Made by a program: the position numbers and the translations under genes
Part shown: positions 18,012-26,148 of the stretch, piece after piece
How the letters are laid out: each line of letters opens with the position of its first letter
How positions within the stretch are numbered: position 1 is the stretch's first letter
The notes under the pieces: model-generated
The model's input: only the letters and a program-made list of their open reading frames with translations
Databases searched by the model: none
Told to the model about the DNA's origin: nothing
NCBI RefSeq assembly: GCF_003752595.1
Contig: NZ_RKIJ01000009.1
Span: forward strand, 124,001 to 188,000
Source of the DNA: Cellulomonas sp. PhB143
GTDB taxonomy: Bacteria; Actinomycetota; Actinomycetes; Actinomycetales; Cellulomonadaceae
DNA length: 64,000 nucleotides
Direction of reading: 5' to 3'

Positions 18012-18920
18012 ATGGTCAGCCCCAGGACGCGCACCTACGCGCGCCGCACGCTCGCCATCGGCACCGCACTGATCCTCGTCGTCGGACTCGTCATCGGCTC
18101 CCGGTCGTCGGACGGCGGCGGCTCGGGCGCCAAGGACGAGAAGATCGCCATCGGCGTCCCCACCGGCTGGGACGAGGGCATCGCCGCGTCGTACCTGTGG
18201 GCCACGATGCTCGAGGACCAGGGCTACGACGTCGAGACGCAGGACGCCGACCTCGGCGTCATCTTCACCGGCCTCGCGGGCGGCGGCTACGACCTGTACT
18301 TCGACACGTGGCTGCCGACGACCCACAAGGCCTACATCGACAAGTACGGCGACGACATCGTCGACCTCGGCACCTGGTACGACCAGGCCAAGCTCACCAT
18401 CGCGGTGAACGAGGACTCGCCCGCAAAGACCATCGGGGACCTCAAGACGATGGGCGACGAGTACGGCAACAAGCTCGTCGGGATCGAGGCCGGCGCCGGC
18501 GAGACGGGCGTCATCAAGAACGACGTCCTGCCCGGCTACGGCCTGGACAACATCGACTTCCCAGCGTCGTCGACCTCGGCCATGCTCGCCTCGCTCAAGG
18601 GCGCGACGGACAAGGGCGAGAACATCGCCGTCGAGATGTGGCGCCCGCACTGGGCGTACGACGCCTTCCCGATCCGCGACCTGAAGGACCCCAAGGGCCT
18701 GATGGGCAAGACGGAGAAGATCCACACCTACGGCGACAAGACCTTCGCGAAGGACCACCCCGACCTCGTCGGGCCGCTGAAGAAGTTCCGGATGTCCGAC
18801 GACCAGCTCTTCTCGCTGGAGAACCTGCTGACGAACGACTATCAGGACGACAAGGAGGCGGGCGTGCAGAAGTGGCTGAAGGCCAACCCCGACTTCGAGT
18901 CGAGCATCTTCGGCAGCTGA
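18012..18920 (+). CDS. Glycine betaine-type substrate-binding protein (ProX/OpuAC-like) without lipobox Cys
   Basis: This is a 302-residue OpuAC-type binding protein. After an N-terminal hydrophobic segment (LAIGTALILVVGLVIGSRSS, about 10-29), the mature domain starts with KIAIGVPTGWDEGIAASYLW. It includes DLYFDTWLPTTHKAY and VEMWRPHWAYDAFP, the aromatic Trp residues expected for a quaternary-amine cage. Unusually, no cysteine follows the hydrophobic segment, so lipidation is not possible as read; it may be tethered by an uncleaved signal anchor or released. GAAGGAA precedes the ATG. The gene ends the operon before a hairpin terminator. Confidence 0.92.
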   Translation: MVSPRTRTYARRTLAIGTALILVVGLVIGSRSSDGGGSGAKDEKIAIGVPTGWDEGIAASYLWATMLEDQGYDVETQDADLGVIFTGLAGGGYDLYFDTWLPTTHKAYIDKYGDDIVDLGTWYDQAKLTIAVNEDSPAKTIGDLKTMGDEYGNKLVGIEAGAGETGVIKNDVLPGYGLDNIDFPASSTSAMLASLKGATDKGENIAVEMWRPHWAYDAFPIRDLKDPKGLMGKTEKIHTYGDKTFAKDHPDLVGPLKKFRMSDDQLFSLENLLTNDYQDDKEAGVQKWLKANPDFESSIFGS

Positions 18921-18935
18921 CCGGCCGAGCGCGCC

Positions 18936-18973
18936 GACGGAGCCCGGTCCCTCCCGAGGAACCGGGCTCCGTC
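18936..18973 (+). terminator. Rho-independent-type hairpin after the transporter operon
   Basis: GACGGAGCCCGGT (18936-18948) pairs perfectly with ACCGGGCTCCGTC (18961-18973) around a 12-nt loop. It begins 15 bp after the binding-protein stop. A U-tract is absent, as is common in high-GC actinobacteria. Confidence 0.8.
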
Positions 18974-19030
18974 GCGTCCCGGGCTCGGAAGCGGTCCGGG
19001 GGTGAATTTTCGCGACGCGCCGCCATCATC

Positions 19031-19036
19031 TACGTT
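19031..19036 (+). promoter_or_regulatory. -10 box (TACGTT) placed for a leaderless mRNA
   Basis: TACGTT ends 7 bp before the ATG at 19044, so the transcript would start at or within a base or two of the start codon. The paralogous acyltransferase at 60454 has TATGTT in the same position. This supports 19044 over the longer in-frame start at 19002, which lies upstream of the box. Confidence 0.6.
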
Positions 19037-19043
19037 GGAACGG

Positions 19044-20213
19044 ATGACATCCGCTATGCAGGCACCTCCCGCGCCCGGTCGGACGACGTCGAAGGCCCCG
19101 CTCCCGGAGGTCTCGCCCGACCTGCCCCCGCCGTCCGCCCCGGTCCCGGGCGCAGGCCGGCCCCGGCTGCACGCCCTCGACGGCCTGCGCTTCGTCGCCG
19201 CGTCCGCGGTGCTGCTGTACCACTTCACCGGCACGGGCCAGGACTACTGGGGCGGGACGCCGTCGACCGCCTTCCCGAACGTCAACGAGGTGAGCCGCTA
19301 CGGGTTCCTCGGCGTCGAGGTGTTCTTCGTGATCAGCGGCTTCGCGATCCTCCTGACGGCGTACGACCGCCCGCTGCGGGGCTTCGTCGCCTCGCGCGTG
19401 GGCCGGCTCTTCCCCGCCTACTGGGTGGCGATCGGCCTCACGGTGCTGCTGCAGGCGGTGTGGTCCGGCGGCCGCGCGCCCAGCGCCCTGGACACCGTGC
19501 TCAACCTGACGATGATGCAGGACCCGTTCGGCGCGACGAGCGTGCAGGTCGTGTTCTGGACGCTGCTCGTCGAGCTGAAGTTCTACCTGCTCATGGGCCT
19601 CCTCGTCGCCGTGGGCGTGACGCGCGAGCGCGTGATCGGCCTCGCGGTGCTGTGGCCGCTGCTGGGCCAGCTCGCCAAGGACTCGGGCTCCGACCTCGTG
19701 ACCACCCTGCTCGTGCCCGACTACGCGCCGTACTTCGCCGTCGGGATGCTGCTCTACCTGGTGGTTCGCGACGGCAACGACGCCGCCGTGTGGCTCGGGA
19801 TCGGGCTGAACCTCCTGCTGTGCGTGCGCCTGCTCACGCGCTACTCCGTGCACGCCAGCGACATCACGGGCGAGCCGGTCCGCGCAGGCGTCTGCGTCGC
19901 CGTCTTCCTGGCGATGGCCGCGCTGGTGTGGTGCGTGACGGCGGGGCCGCTCGCCCACCTGTCGTGGCGGTGGCTGACGACGCTCGGCGCGCTGACCTAC
20001 CCGCTCTACCTGGTGCACAGCCAGCTCGGGTACGCCGTGATCGACGAGCTGCACGACGTGGTCCCCGGGCGGCTCGTGCTGGTGATCGCCACGGCGCTCT
20101 CCGTCGCGCTCGCGTGGCTGATCCACCGCTGCGTCGAGCGCCCGTTCGGGCCGCGGCTGCGCGCCGCGGTGGACCGCGGGCTCAGCCGGCGGACGGCGAC
20201 CGCGCCGGCCTGA
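19044..20213 (+). CDS. Acyltransferase family 3 membrane protein (O-acetylase type), copy 1
   Basis: This is a 389-residue protein with about ten membrane segments. The opening RLHALDGLRFVAASAVLLYH carries the conserved Arg and the catalytic-type His of acyltransferase-3 proteins; FFVISGFAILLTAYDR and LFPAYWVAI follow. Such enzymes move acyl groups, usually acetyl, from cytoplasmic acyl-CoA onto extracytoplasmic sugars. Placed next to glycan-synthesis genes, surface polysaccharide or wall-polymer acylation is the likely job. A second, clearly related copy lies at 60454, so two copies bracket the island. The gene probably has a leaderless transcript. Its 3' end overlaps that of the convergent glycosyltransferase by 32 bp (20182-20213). 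Confidence 0.9.
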   Translation: MTSAMQAPPAPGRTTSKAPLPEVSPDLPPPSAPVPGAGRPRLHALDGLRFVAASAVLLYHFTGTGQDYWGGTPSTAFPNVNEVSRYGFLGVEVFFVISGFAILLTAYDRPLRGFVASRVGRLFPAYWVAIGLTVLLQAVWSGGRAPSALDTVLNLTMMQDPFGATSVQVVFWTLLVELKFYLLMGLLVAVGVTRERVIGLAVLWPLLGQLAKDSGSDLVTTLLVPDYAPYFAVGMLLYLVVRDGNDAAVWLGIGLNLLLCVRLLTRYSVHASDITGEPVRAGVCVAVFLAMAALVWCVTAGPLAHLSWRWLTTLGALTYPLYLVHSQLGYAVIDELHDVVPGRLVLVIATALSVALAWLIHRCVERPFGPRLRAAVDRGLSRRTATAPA

Positions 20214-21024
20214 GCGGCTGCGCGCGGGTGCCGTCGCGCACCAGCGCCCACCACGCCGCGGGGCCGCCCAGCCGCCGCGCGGCCCGGGTCGCGAACGCCA
20301 CGCGCGCCGCGGGCGCCCACCGCCCGAACACCTCGTTGAGCACCACGGCCCGCGCCGCCACGTCCGCCCCGCCCCAGCGCGACCCGGAGCTCTCGGCGGG
20401 GTGCACCGCGTACGTGAGGGGGACGGCGTCGGCGCGTAGTCCCGCCCGCAGCAGCGCGGCGACGAACAGGTACTCGTCGCCCAGGTGGTGACGGGCCCCC
20501 GCGCCGAACCGCTCGTCGAAGCGCAGGCCCGCGGCGCGGACCTGGGCGACATCGACGAGCATCTCGTAGGTCGCAGCCTTGGCGGAGGTCAGCAGCGTCA
20601 GCCGCCGCGCGGTGCGCGCGTAGCGCTTGCGCAGCCTCCCGTCCGGGTCGGTCGCCCGGCCGAGCGCCAGGGCGGCGCCCGTCCGGCGCAGGTGGTCGAC
20701 GCCGGCCCGCACCCCGGCGAGGTCGATCGTCACGTCGTCGTCGCAGAAGAGCAGGTACCGCCGCCCCGCGTGCTCGATCGCGGCGTTGCGGCTGCAGGCG
20801 ACGCCCAGGCCGGGGACGACGACGGTGCGCGCGCCGGGCGGGCCGGGCACCGTCGTCGGCCCCGGGTGCCCGTCCTCCTGCACGCAGACCAGCAGCTCGA
20901 CCTCTCCCCCGTCGCCCGGGCCGGCGAGAGCCGAGCGGGCGGGGACCGCGCCGTCGGGCGCCCGGATCGCGGACGCGCGCGAGGCGAGCGTCGACCACCC
21001 GAGGGTCAGGCCGTCGCGGGTCAT
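20182..21024 (-). CDS. Glycosyltransferase family 2-like protein
   Basis: This is a 280-residue protein. A GT-A-type core shows VELLVCVQEDGHPG, VVVPGLGVACSRNAAIEHA and the nucleotide-sugar-binding acidic motif LLFCDDDVTIDL, followed by RFDERFGAGARHHLGDEYLF. It lacks membrane segments, so it acts in the cytoplasm, adding a sugar to a lipid-linked or polymer acceptor. The start at 21024 overlaps the upstream stop (ATGA). It is the last of four genes in a coupled minus-strand operon (24834 to 20182). Donor and acceptor cannot be read from the sequence. Its 3' end overlaps the convergent acyltransferase gene. Confidence 0.85.
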   Translation of the reverse strand: MTRDGLTLGWSTLASRASAIRAPDGAVPARSALAGPGDGGEVELLVCVQEDGHPGPTTVPGPPGARTVVVPGLGVACSRNAAIEHAGRRYLLFCDDDVTIDLAGVRAGVDHLRRTGAALALGRATDPDGRLRKRYARTARRLTLLTSAKAATYEMLVDVAQVRAAGLRFDERFGAGARHHLGDEYLFVAALLRAGLRADAVPLTYAVHPAESSGSRWGGADVAARAVVLNEVFGRWAPAARVAFATRAARRLGGPAAWWALVRDGTRAQPLRPARSPSAG

Positions 21025-21797
21025 CTCGCGCCCCGCCGGGCCGACGCGCGCGCGAAGCGCATCATGCCGCCGGACAGCGCCCCGAGCTGGCCGAACGCGA
21101 TGCGCAGCGCGAGGAAGAAGACGATGGCGTCGGCCGTGGCGACCTGGTGGTCCAGCGCGCGCCAGAGAACGGTCACCAGGACCACCACCATGCCGGCGCT
21201 CGCGAGCGCCGCGCCCGTCTCCGCCGTGCGGATCCGGGTCCCGACCCGCTGCCCGACGGCGACGGTCCCCGGCCGGCTGCCCATGCTCACGTACCCGAGC
21301 TGGAGCCCGAGCTGGCGCGAGTACATCAGCGCCACGCCGGCCAGGACGGCGCCGCTGACCGCGAGCGCGACCGCCCCGGTGACCACGTCGAGGTAGACGA
21401 ACAGCAGCCCGAACGCGACGATCTGCACGAGGTTGACGAGCACGCCGGACAGGTCGAACGCGAGCGCCCAGTCCCAGCTCTCCTGCGCGGGGCTGCGCCC
21501 GTGGGCCTGCTGGTCGAACCGGCGGCGGAAGACCCGCACGCGCACGAACCGCACGAGGTGGTGCACGCCGCGGGCGACCCCGAACGCGACGAAGAAGATC
21601 ACTCCGTCGCGCACCACCCCGCCCGGGTCGGTCTCGAACCGGTCGGGCCCGGAGACGATCAGGTGCGAGAAGAGCCGGATCACGAGCATCTCGGCGACGG
21701 GCACCGCGGCCATGACGAGGATCAGCCCGCCCACCTGCGCGCGGCTCGTGGGCGTCGCGAACAGGCGGGCGAACGTCCGCCACAGGTCACGGAACAT
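21021..21797 (-). CDS. ABC-exporter-like membrane domain protein lacking an ATPase domain
   Basis: This is a 258-residue protein with about five or six membrane helices. The N-terminus MFRDLWRTFARLFATPTSR and the C-terminal IVFFLALRIAFGQLGALSGG, then MMRFARASAR, resemble the first and last parts of type-1 ABC exporter membrane domains. The polypeptide stops exactly where the nucleotide-binding domain would follow; no Walker motifs occur. It may be a stand-alone subunit that uses an ATPase made elsewhere, or a derived membrane scaffold for the flanking glycan enzymes. Both ends are coupled: its start shares one base with the upstream stop (TGATG) and its stop overlaps the next start (ATGA). 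This argues that it is a functional component rather than a remnant. Confidence 0.7.
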   Translation of the reverse strand: MFRDLWRTFARLFATPTSRAQVGGLILVMAAVPVAEMLVIRLFSHLIVSGPDRFETDPGGVVRDGVIFFVAFGVARGVHHLVRFVRVRVFRRRFDQQAHGRSPAQESWDWALAFDLSGVLVNLVQIVAFGLLFVYLDVVTGAVALAVSGAVLAGVALMYSRQLGLQLGYVSMGSRPGTVAVGQRVGTRIRTAETGAALASAGMVVVLVTVLWRALDHQVATADAIVFFLALRIAFGQLGALSGGMMRFARASARRGAR

Positions 21798-23692
21798 CAG
21801 GCCCCGTCGACCGCCGCCCGGTAGGCCGCGACGCCGCCGGCCACGGCCTGCTCGATCTCGTCGAGCTTGTCGTCGCCGATGCGGTCGTCGGTGAGCATCG
21901 ACGCGACCGGCACCATGCGCAGGTCGCGCGGGACGGTGATCGGCTCGTGGACGCGGTCGAGGCCGACCCCGAGCGAGTAGTCGCGGTACTTGATGCCGGT
22001 GCCGTGCACGCTCGACTCCATGCCCTCGAAGGTGACGAGCACGCACGGGATGCCGTAGCTGTGGCAGGCGATCATCACGTGCATGGCGCTGGTGACGACG
22101 GCGTCGTACGTCGCGAGCTGCTCGACGAGGTCGCGGACGGCGGTCGGGTGCGAGCGCAGGACGCTCAGCTCGTCCATCGACTCGGGCAGCGTGAGCGGGA
22201 CGCCGATGTGCGTGAAGTGGCGCACCAGGGCGGTGCGCCCGTTGGTCTCGCCGCGCTCCACGGGGATCGCGCGGCGCAGCAGGGCGCCCGGGTCGCCGAA
22301 CGACCCGACCGCCGGGCCGCCGCTCTTCTCGAGCAGCGCAGCCGTGACCGGACCGCGCACGGAGAGATAGGTGGCGGACGGCTCGAGCTCGATCTCGTCG
22401 CTGCTGATGCCGGTGCCGACCACGATCGAGTCGGGGCGCACGAACCGCCCGATGGAACCCACCGAGATCAGGTGCGGCTGCGAGGACCGGGCCGTGGGCG
22501 ACTGGTAGAGCACGGAGCGCTCGGCCTGCGCGGCCAGCACCAGCGGGCTGAGCCAGTCGCCGAAGTTCCCGGGGAACGGGCGCGCCCACCACGCCAGGCG
22601 CAGCGGGTCCTGCCCCGGGTCGATGGTCGCGAAGTGCGCGAACGACCCCGCCGCCGTGTAGGCGGCGACCTCGGCGCGGTCCGGCACGCTGGCCGAGGCG
22701 ATGCGGTGGTAGGCGCCCTCCATCCGCTCGAGGTCCCCCGCCTGTCCGGCGGCGACCATCTCGCGCACGATGCGCACGCGGTGCGGCGAGCCGCCGGGGC
22801 GGGCGATGCCGCTCAGCGCGTCGGCGCCGCCCCCCGTGAGCGCGTGCGTGACGCCGATCCGGTCGACCGTGCGGCGTACGGGGTTCGACACCCCGGCGGG
22901 CAGGGCCCGCTCCACGGACTTGGCGACGCGCAGGGCGCTGCGCCGGCCGCGGGTCCACACGGACGCCGAGCGGCGCTCGCCCACCTGGCCGTGCTGGGTC
23001 ACGCGGCCCTTGAAGTCGTCGACGTTCCCGCTGGAGCCGAACGTGAAGAACGGCTCGACGCCGGCCTCGGCGCCCGCCGCGCGCGACGTGACGGCGGCCG
23101 AGGGGATGACCTGGAACGTCAGGCTCGCGGCGTTGGCGCGCCAGGACTCCTCGAAGAAGTAGTCGTCGGTCGCCTTGATCGACGCGGTGCGCTCGAGCCG
23201 GGCGGCGTCCGCGATCCAGCGCCGGGCCGCGGCGGTGGGCGCCACGCCGAAGAAGCAGGGCTCCCAGAACCGGGTGCGGTTCGCGTACCCGATGGTCAGC
23301 GGCGAGGAGAAGCCGCGCTGAAAACCGATGAGGTCCGCGGTCGAGCGGCGCACGTAGCCCGGCAGGGAGTGCAGGCCGCAGTCGACGTCGATCCAGAAGA
23401 CCGTCGAGTCGGGGTGCGCCTCGCAGACGCGGGCGAGGAAGCCGACCTTGCGGCGGCAGATGTCGGCCCAGTCCTGGCCCTCGAGCGCGACGACCTCCTC
23501 GAGCTCGTAGGCGATCCCGAGGCGCTCGAGATTGCCGCGCAGCTCGTCGGCGAAGGCACGGTAGTAGGAGTCGGCCGTGTAGAAGGAGCAGACGACGACG
23601 TCGGTCGGCGGCTCGGTCGGCAGGTCCTGCGGCACGGTCGCCGTGGCCGGCTCCTCGAGCCGGACGAGATCGGTCAGGTTCTGGATGGTCAT
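21797..23692 (-). CDS. Fusion: nucleotide-diphospho-sugar-transferase-like domain plus polysaccharide pyruvyltransferase domain
   Basis: This is a 631-residue protein from 23692. Residues about 30-230 hold a GT-A-like domain: VVVCSFYTADSYYRAFADEL, TVFWIDVDCGLHSLPGYV with an acidic DxDxG-like motif, and ADLIGFQRGFSSPLTIGY. The second half (about 360-620) has the pyruvyltransferase pattern: WARPFPGNFGDWLSPLVLAA, ISVGSIGRFVRPDSIVVGTG, YLSVRGPVTAALLE, and ASMLTDDRIG near the end. The prediction is that one protein adds a sugar and caps it, or a neighbour, with a pyruvate ketal from phosphoenolpyruvate; substrates are inferred. Pyruvylated wall glycans often anchor SLH-type proteins. It overlaps the upstream gene by ATGA. 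A second pyruvyltransferase fusion with the domain order reversed is at 44888. Confidence 0.8.
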   Translation of the reverse strand: MTIQNLTDLVRLEEPATATVPQDLPTEPPTDVVVCSFYTADSYYRAFADELRGNLERLGIAYELEEVVALEGQDWADICRRKVGFLARVCEAHPDSTVFWIDVDCGLHSLPGYVRRSTADLIGFQRGFSSPLTIGYANRTRFWEPCFFGVAPTAAARRWIADAARLERTASIKATDDYFFEESWRANAASLTFQVIPSAAVTSRAAGAEAGVEPFFTFGSSGNVDDFKGRVTQHGQVGERRSASVWTRGRRSALRVAKSVERALPAGVSNPVRRTVDRIGVTHALTGGGADALSGIARPGGSPHRVRIVREMVAAGQAGDLERMEGAYHRIASASVPDRAEVAAYTAAGSFAHFATIDPGQDPLRLAWWARPFPGNFGDWLSPLVLAAQAERSVLYQSPTARSSQPHLISVGSIGRFVRPDSIVVGTGISSDEIELEPSATYLSVRGPVTAALLEKSGGPAVGSFGDPGALLRRAIPVERGETNGRTALVRHFTHIGVPLTLPESMDELSVLRSHPTAVRDLVEQLATYDAVVTSAMHVMIACHSYGIPCVLVTFEGMESSVHGTGIKYRDYSLGVGLDRVHEPITVPRDLRMVPVASMLTDDRIGDDKLDEIEQAVAGGVAAYRAAVDGA

Positions 23693-24834
23693 CGGTTGTC
23701 CCACTCGGTGTCGAGGATGGTCAGGTCGCGACGGCGGTCGACGCCGCCGAAGTAGACGAAGGGCGCGTCGGCGTAGGTCGGCACGCGGGGCCGGTCGCCG
23801 GGGCGCACGCGGGGCAGCGACTCGCGCACGCCGCCGCGCAGGAAGCCGATCCCCCACGCCATGTGCATCGTGGCGAGGACGCCGGGCAGGCACAGGCGCG
23901 CACCGCCCGAGAGCCCGCGGCCGGCGAGCGCGACCGCGACGACGAGCAGCACGAGGTACGCGGCCGGCAGGAGCAGAAAGGCGCTGAGGGTGTCTCCCCC
24001 GACGGCGAGCCCGAGGACGCCGAGGAGCAGCCCGAGGGCGCAGCCGAGCACGGCGGCCGGCGGGGCGAGGTAGCGGGCGCTGAGCGTGCCGCGGTGGCGC
24101 TGGGCGACGTCGCGGCGCCAGCGGCCCGAGCCGTGGAACTGGCGGGCGAGGGCGGGCCACGTGCTGCGCGGGCGGTACCCGACGCGCAGGGACGGGTCGA
24201 ACCACACGACGTGCCCGGCGTGGCGCAGGCGGTGGTTGAGCTCCCAGTCCTGGGCGCGCAGGTACGTCTCGTCGTAGCCGCCGACCTCGACGAGGGCGTC
24301 GCGCCGGAACGCGCCCAGGTAGACCGAGCGCGAGGGTCCCTCGTGCCCGCCGGTGTGGAAGCCGACGGGGCCGATGCCGAACCGGCTGCTCATGGCCCGG
24401 GCGACGGCGCTCTGCAGGGCACCGTCGCCGAGCGGCACCATGACGCCGCCGACGTTCGCGGCGCCGGTGCGGAGCATCGTCGCGACCGTGCGGGCGACGT
24501 AGTCCGGCGCCACGATGCTGTGCCCGTCGACGCGCACCAGGAGGTCGTGCCGCGCCGCGGCGATCGCGGCGTTCAGGCCCGACGGCGTCGCGCCGCTCGG
24601 GTTCGCGACGACCGTCAGTGCGGGGTGCGCCATCGCGGCCGCGGCGGCGATCTCGGCCGTCCGGTCCGACGACGGCCCCACCGCGAGGACGACCTCGTAC
24701 GGTCCCGCGTAGTCCTGGGCGAGGAGACGCTCCAGGCACTCGGCGAGGTGGGTCTCCTCGTTGCGTACCGCGAGGAAGACGGAGACGCCGGGGGCGTCGC
24801 CGCTCGGCTCAGGGACGTTCGGGTGGTCGGGCAC
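23689..24834 (-). CDS. Glycosyltransferase family 2, succinoglycan ExoA-like
   Basis: This is a 381-residue protein with an N-terminal GT-A domain and C-terminal membrane segments. Seen motifs are VSVFLAVRNEETHLAECLER, YEVVLAVGPSSDRT, LLVRVDGHSIVAPDYV (acidic metal-binding region), and YLRAQDWELNHRLRHAGHVV, the ED/QxxRW-like region. Hydrophobic helices lie near residues 255-275, 283-305 and 310-335. This layout fits ExoA-type enzymes that elongate a lipid-linked repeat at the inner face of the membrane. It is the first gene of the coupled four-gene operon. GTG/ATG choice is not critical: ATG at 24834 follows directly after a spacer without a strong ribosome binding site. Confidence 0.88.
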   Translation of the reverse strand: MPDHPNVPEPSGDAPGVSVFLAVRNEETHLAECLERLLAQDYAGPYEVVLAVGPSSDRTAEIAAAAAMAHPALTVVANPSGATPSGLNAAIAAARHDLLVRVDGHSIVAPDYVARTVATMLRTGAANVGGVMVPLGDGALQSAVARAMSSRFGIGPVGFHTGGHEGPSRSVYLGAFRRDALVEVGGYDETYLRAQDWELNHRLRHAGHVVWFDPSLRVGYRPRSTWPALARQFHGSGRWRRDVAQRHRGTLSARYLAPPAAVLGCALGLLLGVLGLAVGGDTLSAFLLLPAAYLVLLVVAVALAGRGLSGGARLCLPGVLATMHMAWGIGFLRGGVRESLPRVRPGDRPRVPTYADAPFVYFGGVDRRRDLTILDTEWDNR

Positions 24835-24929
24835 GGTGCGACCGTAGGGCCGCGGGCGGGCCGTTCAGGCGCGTTTCGCGCTCCGGGGGCGAGTGTTCAC
24901 CGAGCGTTCGGCGGCGGTTGCCGGGCGGG

Positions 24930-25910
24930 TCAACCGGCCGACGGGCTACCGCCGCCGGTCGGGGTACCGCCGCCGGTGGCGGCGTCACCGGTCCGGGCGA
25001 CGGCCCGGCGCAGGTCCGGCTCGAGATACATCCGCAGCGTCAGGGGCACGGCGGCACGGGCGCGGACCTCGGCCGCGTCGATGGCCTCGGCGATCTGCAC
25101 GGCGTCCTCGGCGGCGTCGACCTCGATCTTCGCCGCCACGAGCAGCTCCTCGGGGCCGAGGTGCATGGTCTTGAGGTGGATGACCGACGCCACCCCCGGC
25201 CCCACGAGCGCCTGCTCGATCGCGGCGACGTGCGCCTTGGTCGCGGACTCCCCCAGCAGGAGCGACTTGGTCTCGATCGCGAGCACGATCGCGATGAGGA
25301 CCAGCAGGACGCCGATGCCGGCGGTCCCGGCGGCGTCCCAGCGACCGTCGTCGGTCACGAGCGTCATGCCCACGCCGCCGAGCGCCAGCACGAGCCCGAC
25401 CAGCGCGCCGGAGTCCTCGAGCAGCACCACCGGCAGCTCGGGTGCCTTCGCCGTACGGATGAACGAGACCCACGACTGCGAGCCGCGCGTCACGTTCGAC
25501 TCCTTCATCGCCGTGCGGAAGGACGAGCCCTCCATGACGATGGCGGCGAGCAGGACGACGACGGGCACCCACTGCCAGGAGTCGATCGGTTCCGGGTGCT
25601 CCCACTTGTGGAACGCCTCGTACAGCGCGAACAGGCCGCCGACCGTGAACAGCACGATCGAGACGATGAACGCGTAGACGTAGCGCTCGCGGCCGTACCC
25701 GAAGGGATGACTCGCGTCGGCCTCCCGGCGCGCGCGCTTGCCGCCGAGCAGGAGCAGGCCCTGGTTCCCGGAGTCCGCGAGGGAGTGCACCGCCTCGGCG
25801 AGCATCGAGGAGGCGCCCGTCAGCAGGAACGCGAGGAACTTGGTGATCGCGATGCCGACGTTCGCGGCGAGGGCCGCGAAGATCGCCTTGTTGCTGCCGT
25901 GCGATGACAT
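24930..25910 (-). CDS. Cation diffusion facilitator family transporter
   Basis: This is a 326-residue metal/proton antiporter of the CDF family. The start at 25910 (MSSHGSNKAIF) follows AGGAGC. Signature regions are LTGASSMLAEAVHSLADSGN in helix 2, ASHPFGYGRERYVYAFIVSI in helix 3, LLEDSGALVGLVLALGGVG in helix 5, and a cytoplasmic C-terminal domain with HLKTMHLGPEELLVAAKIE. This pattern resembles the ZnT9-like branch. It exports divalent cations, probably Zn or Mn (substrate inferred). The last 20 residues are a Gly/Thr/Pro tail. It is divergent from the glycosyltransferase at 26149 and unlikely to belong to the glycan operon. Confidence 0.9.
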   Translation of the reverse strand: MSSHGSNKAIFAALAANVGIAITKFLAFLLTGASSMLAEAVHSLADSGNQGLLLLGGKRARREADASHPFGYGRERYVYAFIVSIVLFTVGGLFALYEAFHKWEHPEPIDSWQWVPVVVLLAAIVMEGSSFRTAMKESNVTRGSQSWVSFIRTAKAPELPVVLLEDSGALVGLVLALGGVGMTLVTDDGRWDAAGTAGIGVLLVLIAIVLAIETKSLLLGESATKAHVAAIEQALVGPGVASVIHLKTMHLGPEELLVAAKIEVDAAEDAVQIAEAIDAAEVRARAAVPLTLRMYLEPDLRRAVARTGDAATGGGTPTGGGSPSAG

Positions 25911-26082
25911 GCGTGCTCCTGTGGTCCTCGAAAACGATCGGTCAGCGGGTCTGGCAGAAGGGCCAGGCCCGTCGAGCACGGGCCCTGACGCCGGACATGA
26001 TCTCGGGTACCGATCCGTGGCCGAGGCTCAAGACGAGGGTATCGACTACCAGCCCGACGATCGCCGCGGAACCTCGACCGAC

Positions 26083-26088
26083 TAGCCT
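26083..26088 (+). promoter_or_regulatory. Putative -10 box (TAGCCT) for the glycosyltransferase at 26149
   Basis: TAGCCT lies 60 bp before the chosen ATG. A GTG at 26089 directly abuts it and could hardly be transcribed, so the longer reading frame starting there is rejected. The 238-bp divergent region holds nothing else recognised. Confidence 0.5.
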
Positions 26089-26148
26089 GTGACCCGGCGC
26101 ACGGATCCGGGTACTCCGGCCGGCGGACGACCCCGGTCCAGGAGGAAC

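Noticed and set aside
26089-26148. Extended N-terminus of the TagE-like protein from GTG 26089
   Set aside because: The GTG abuts the putative -10 hexamer, and a perfect AGGAGG precedes the ATG at 26149.
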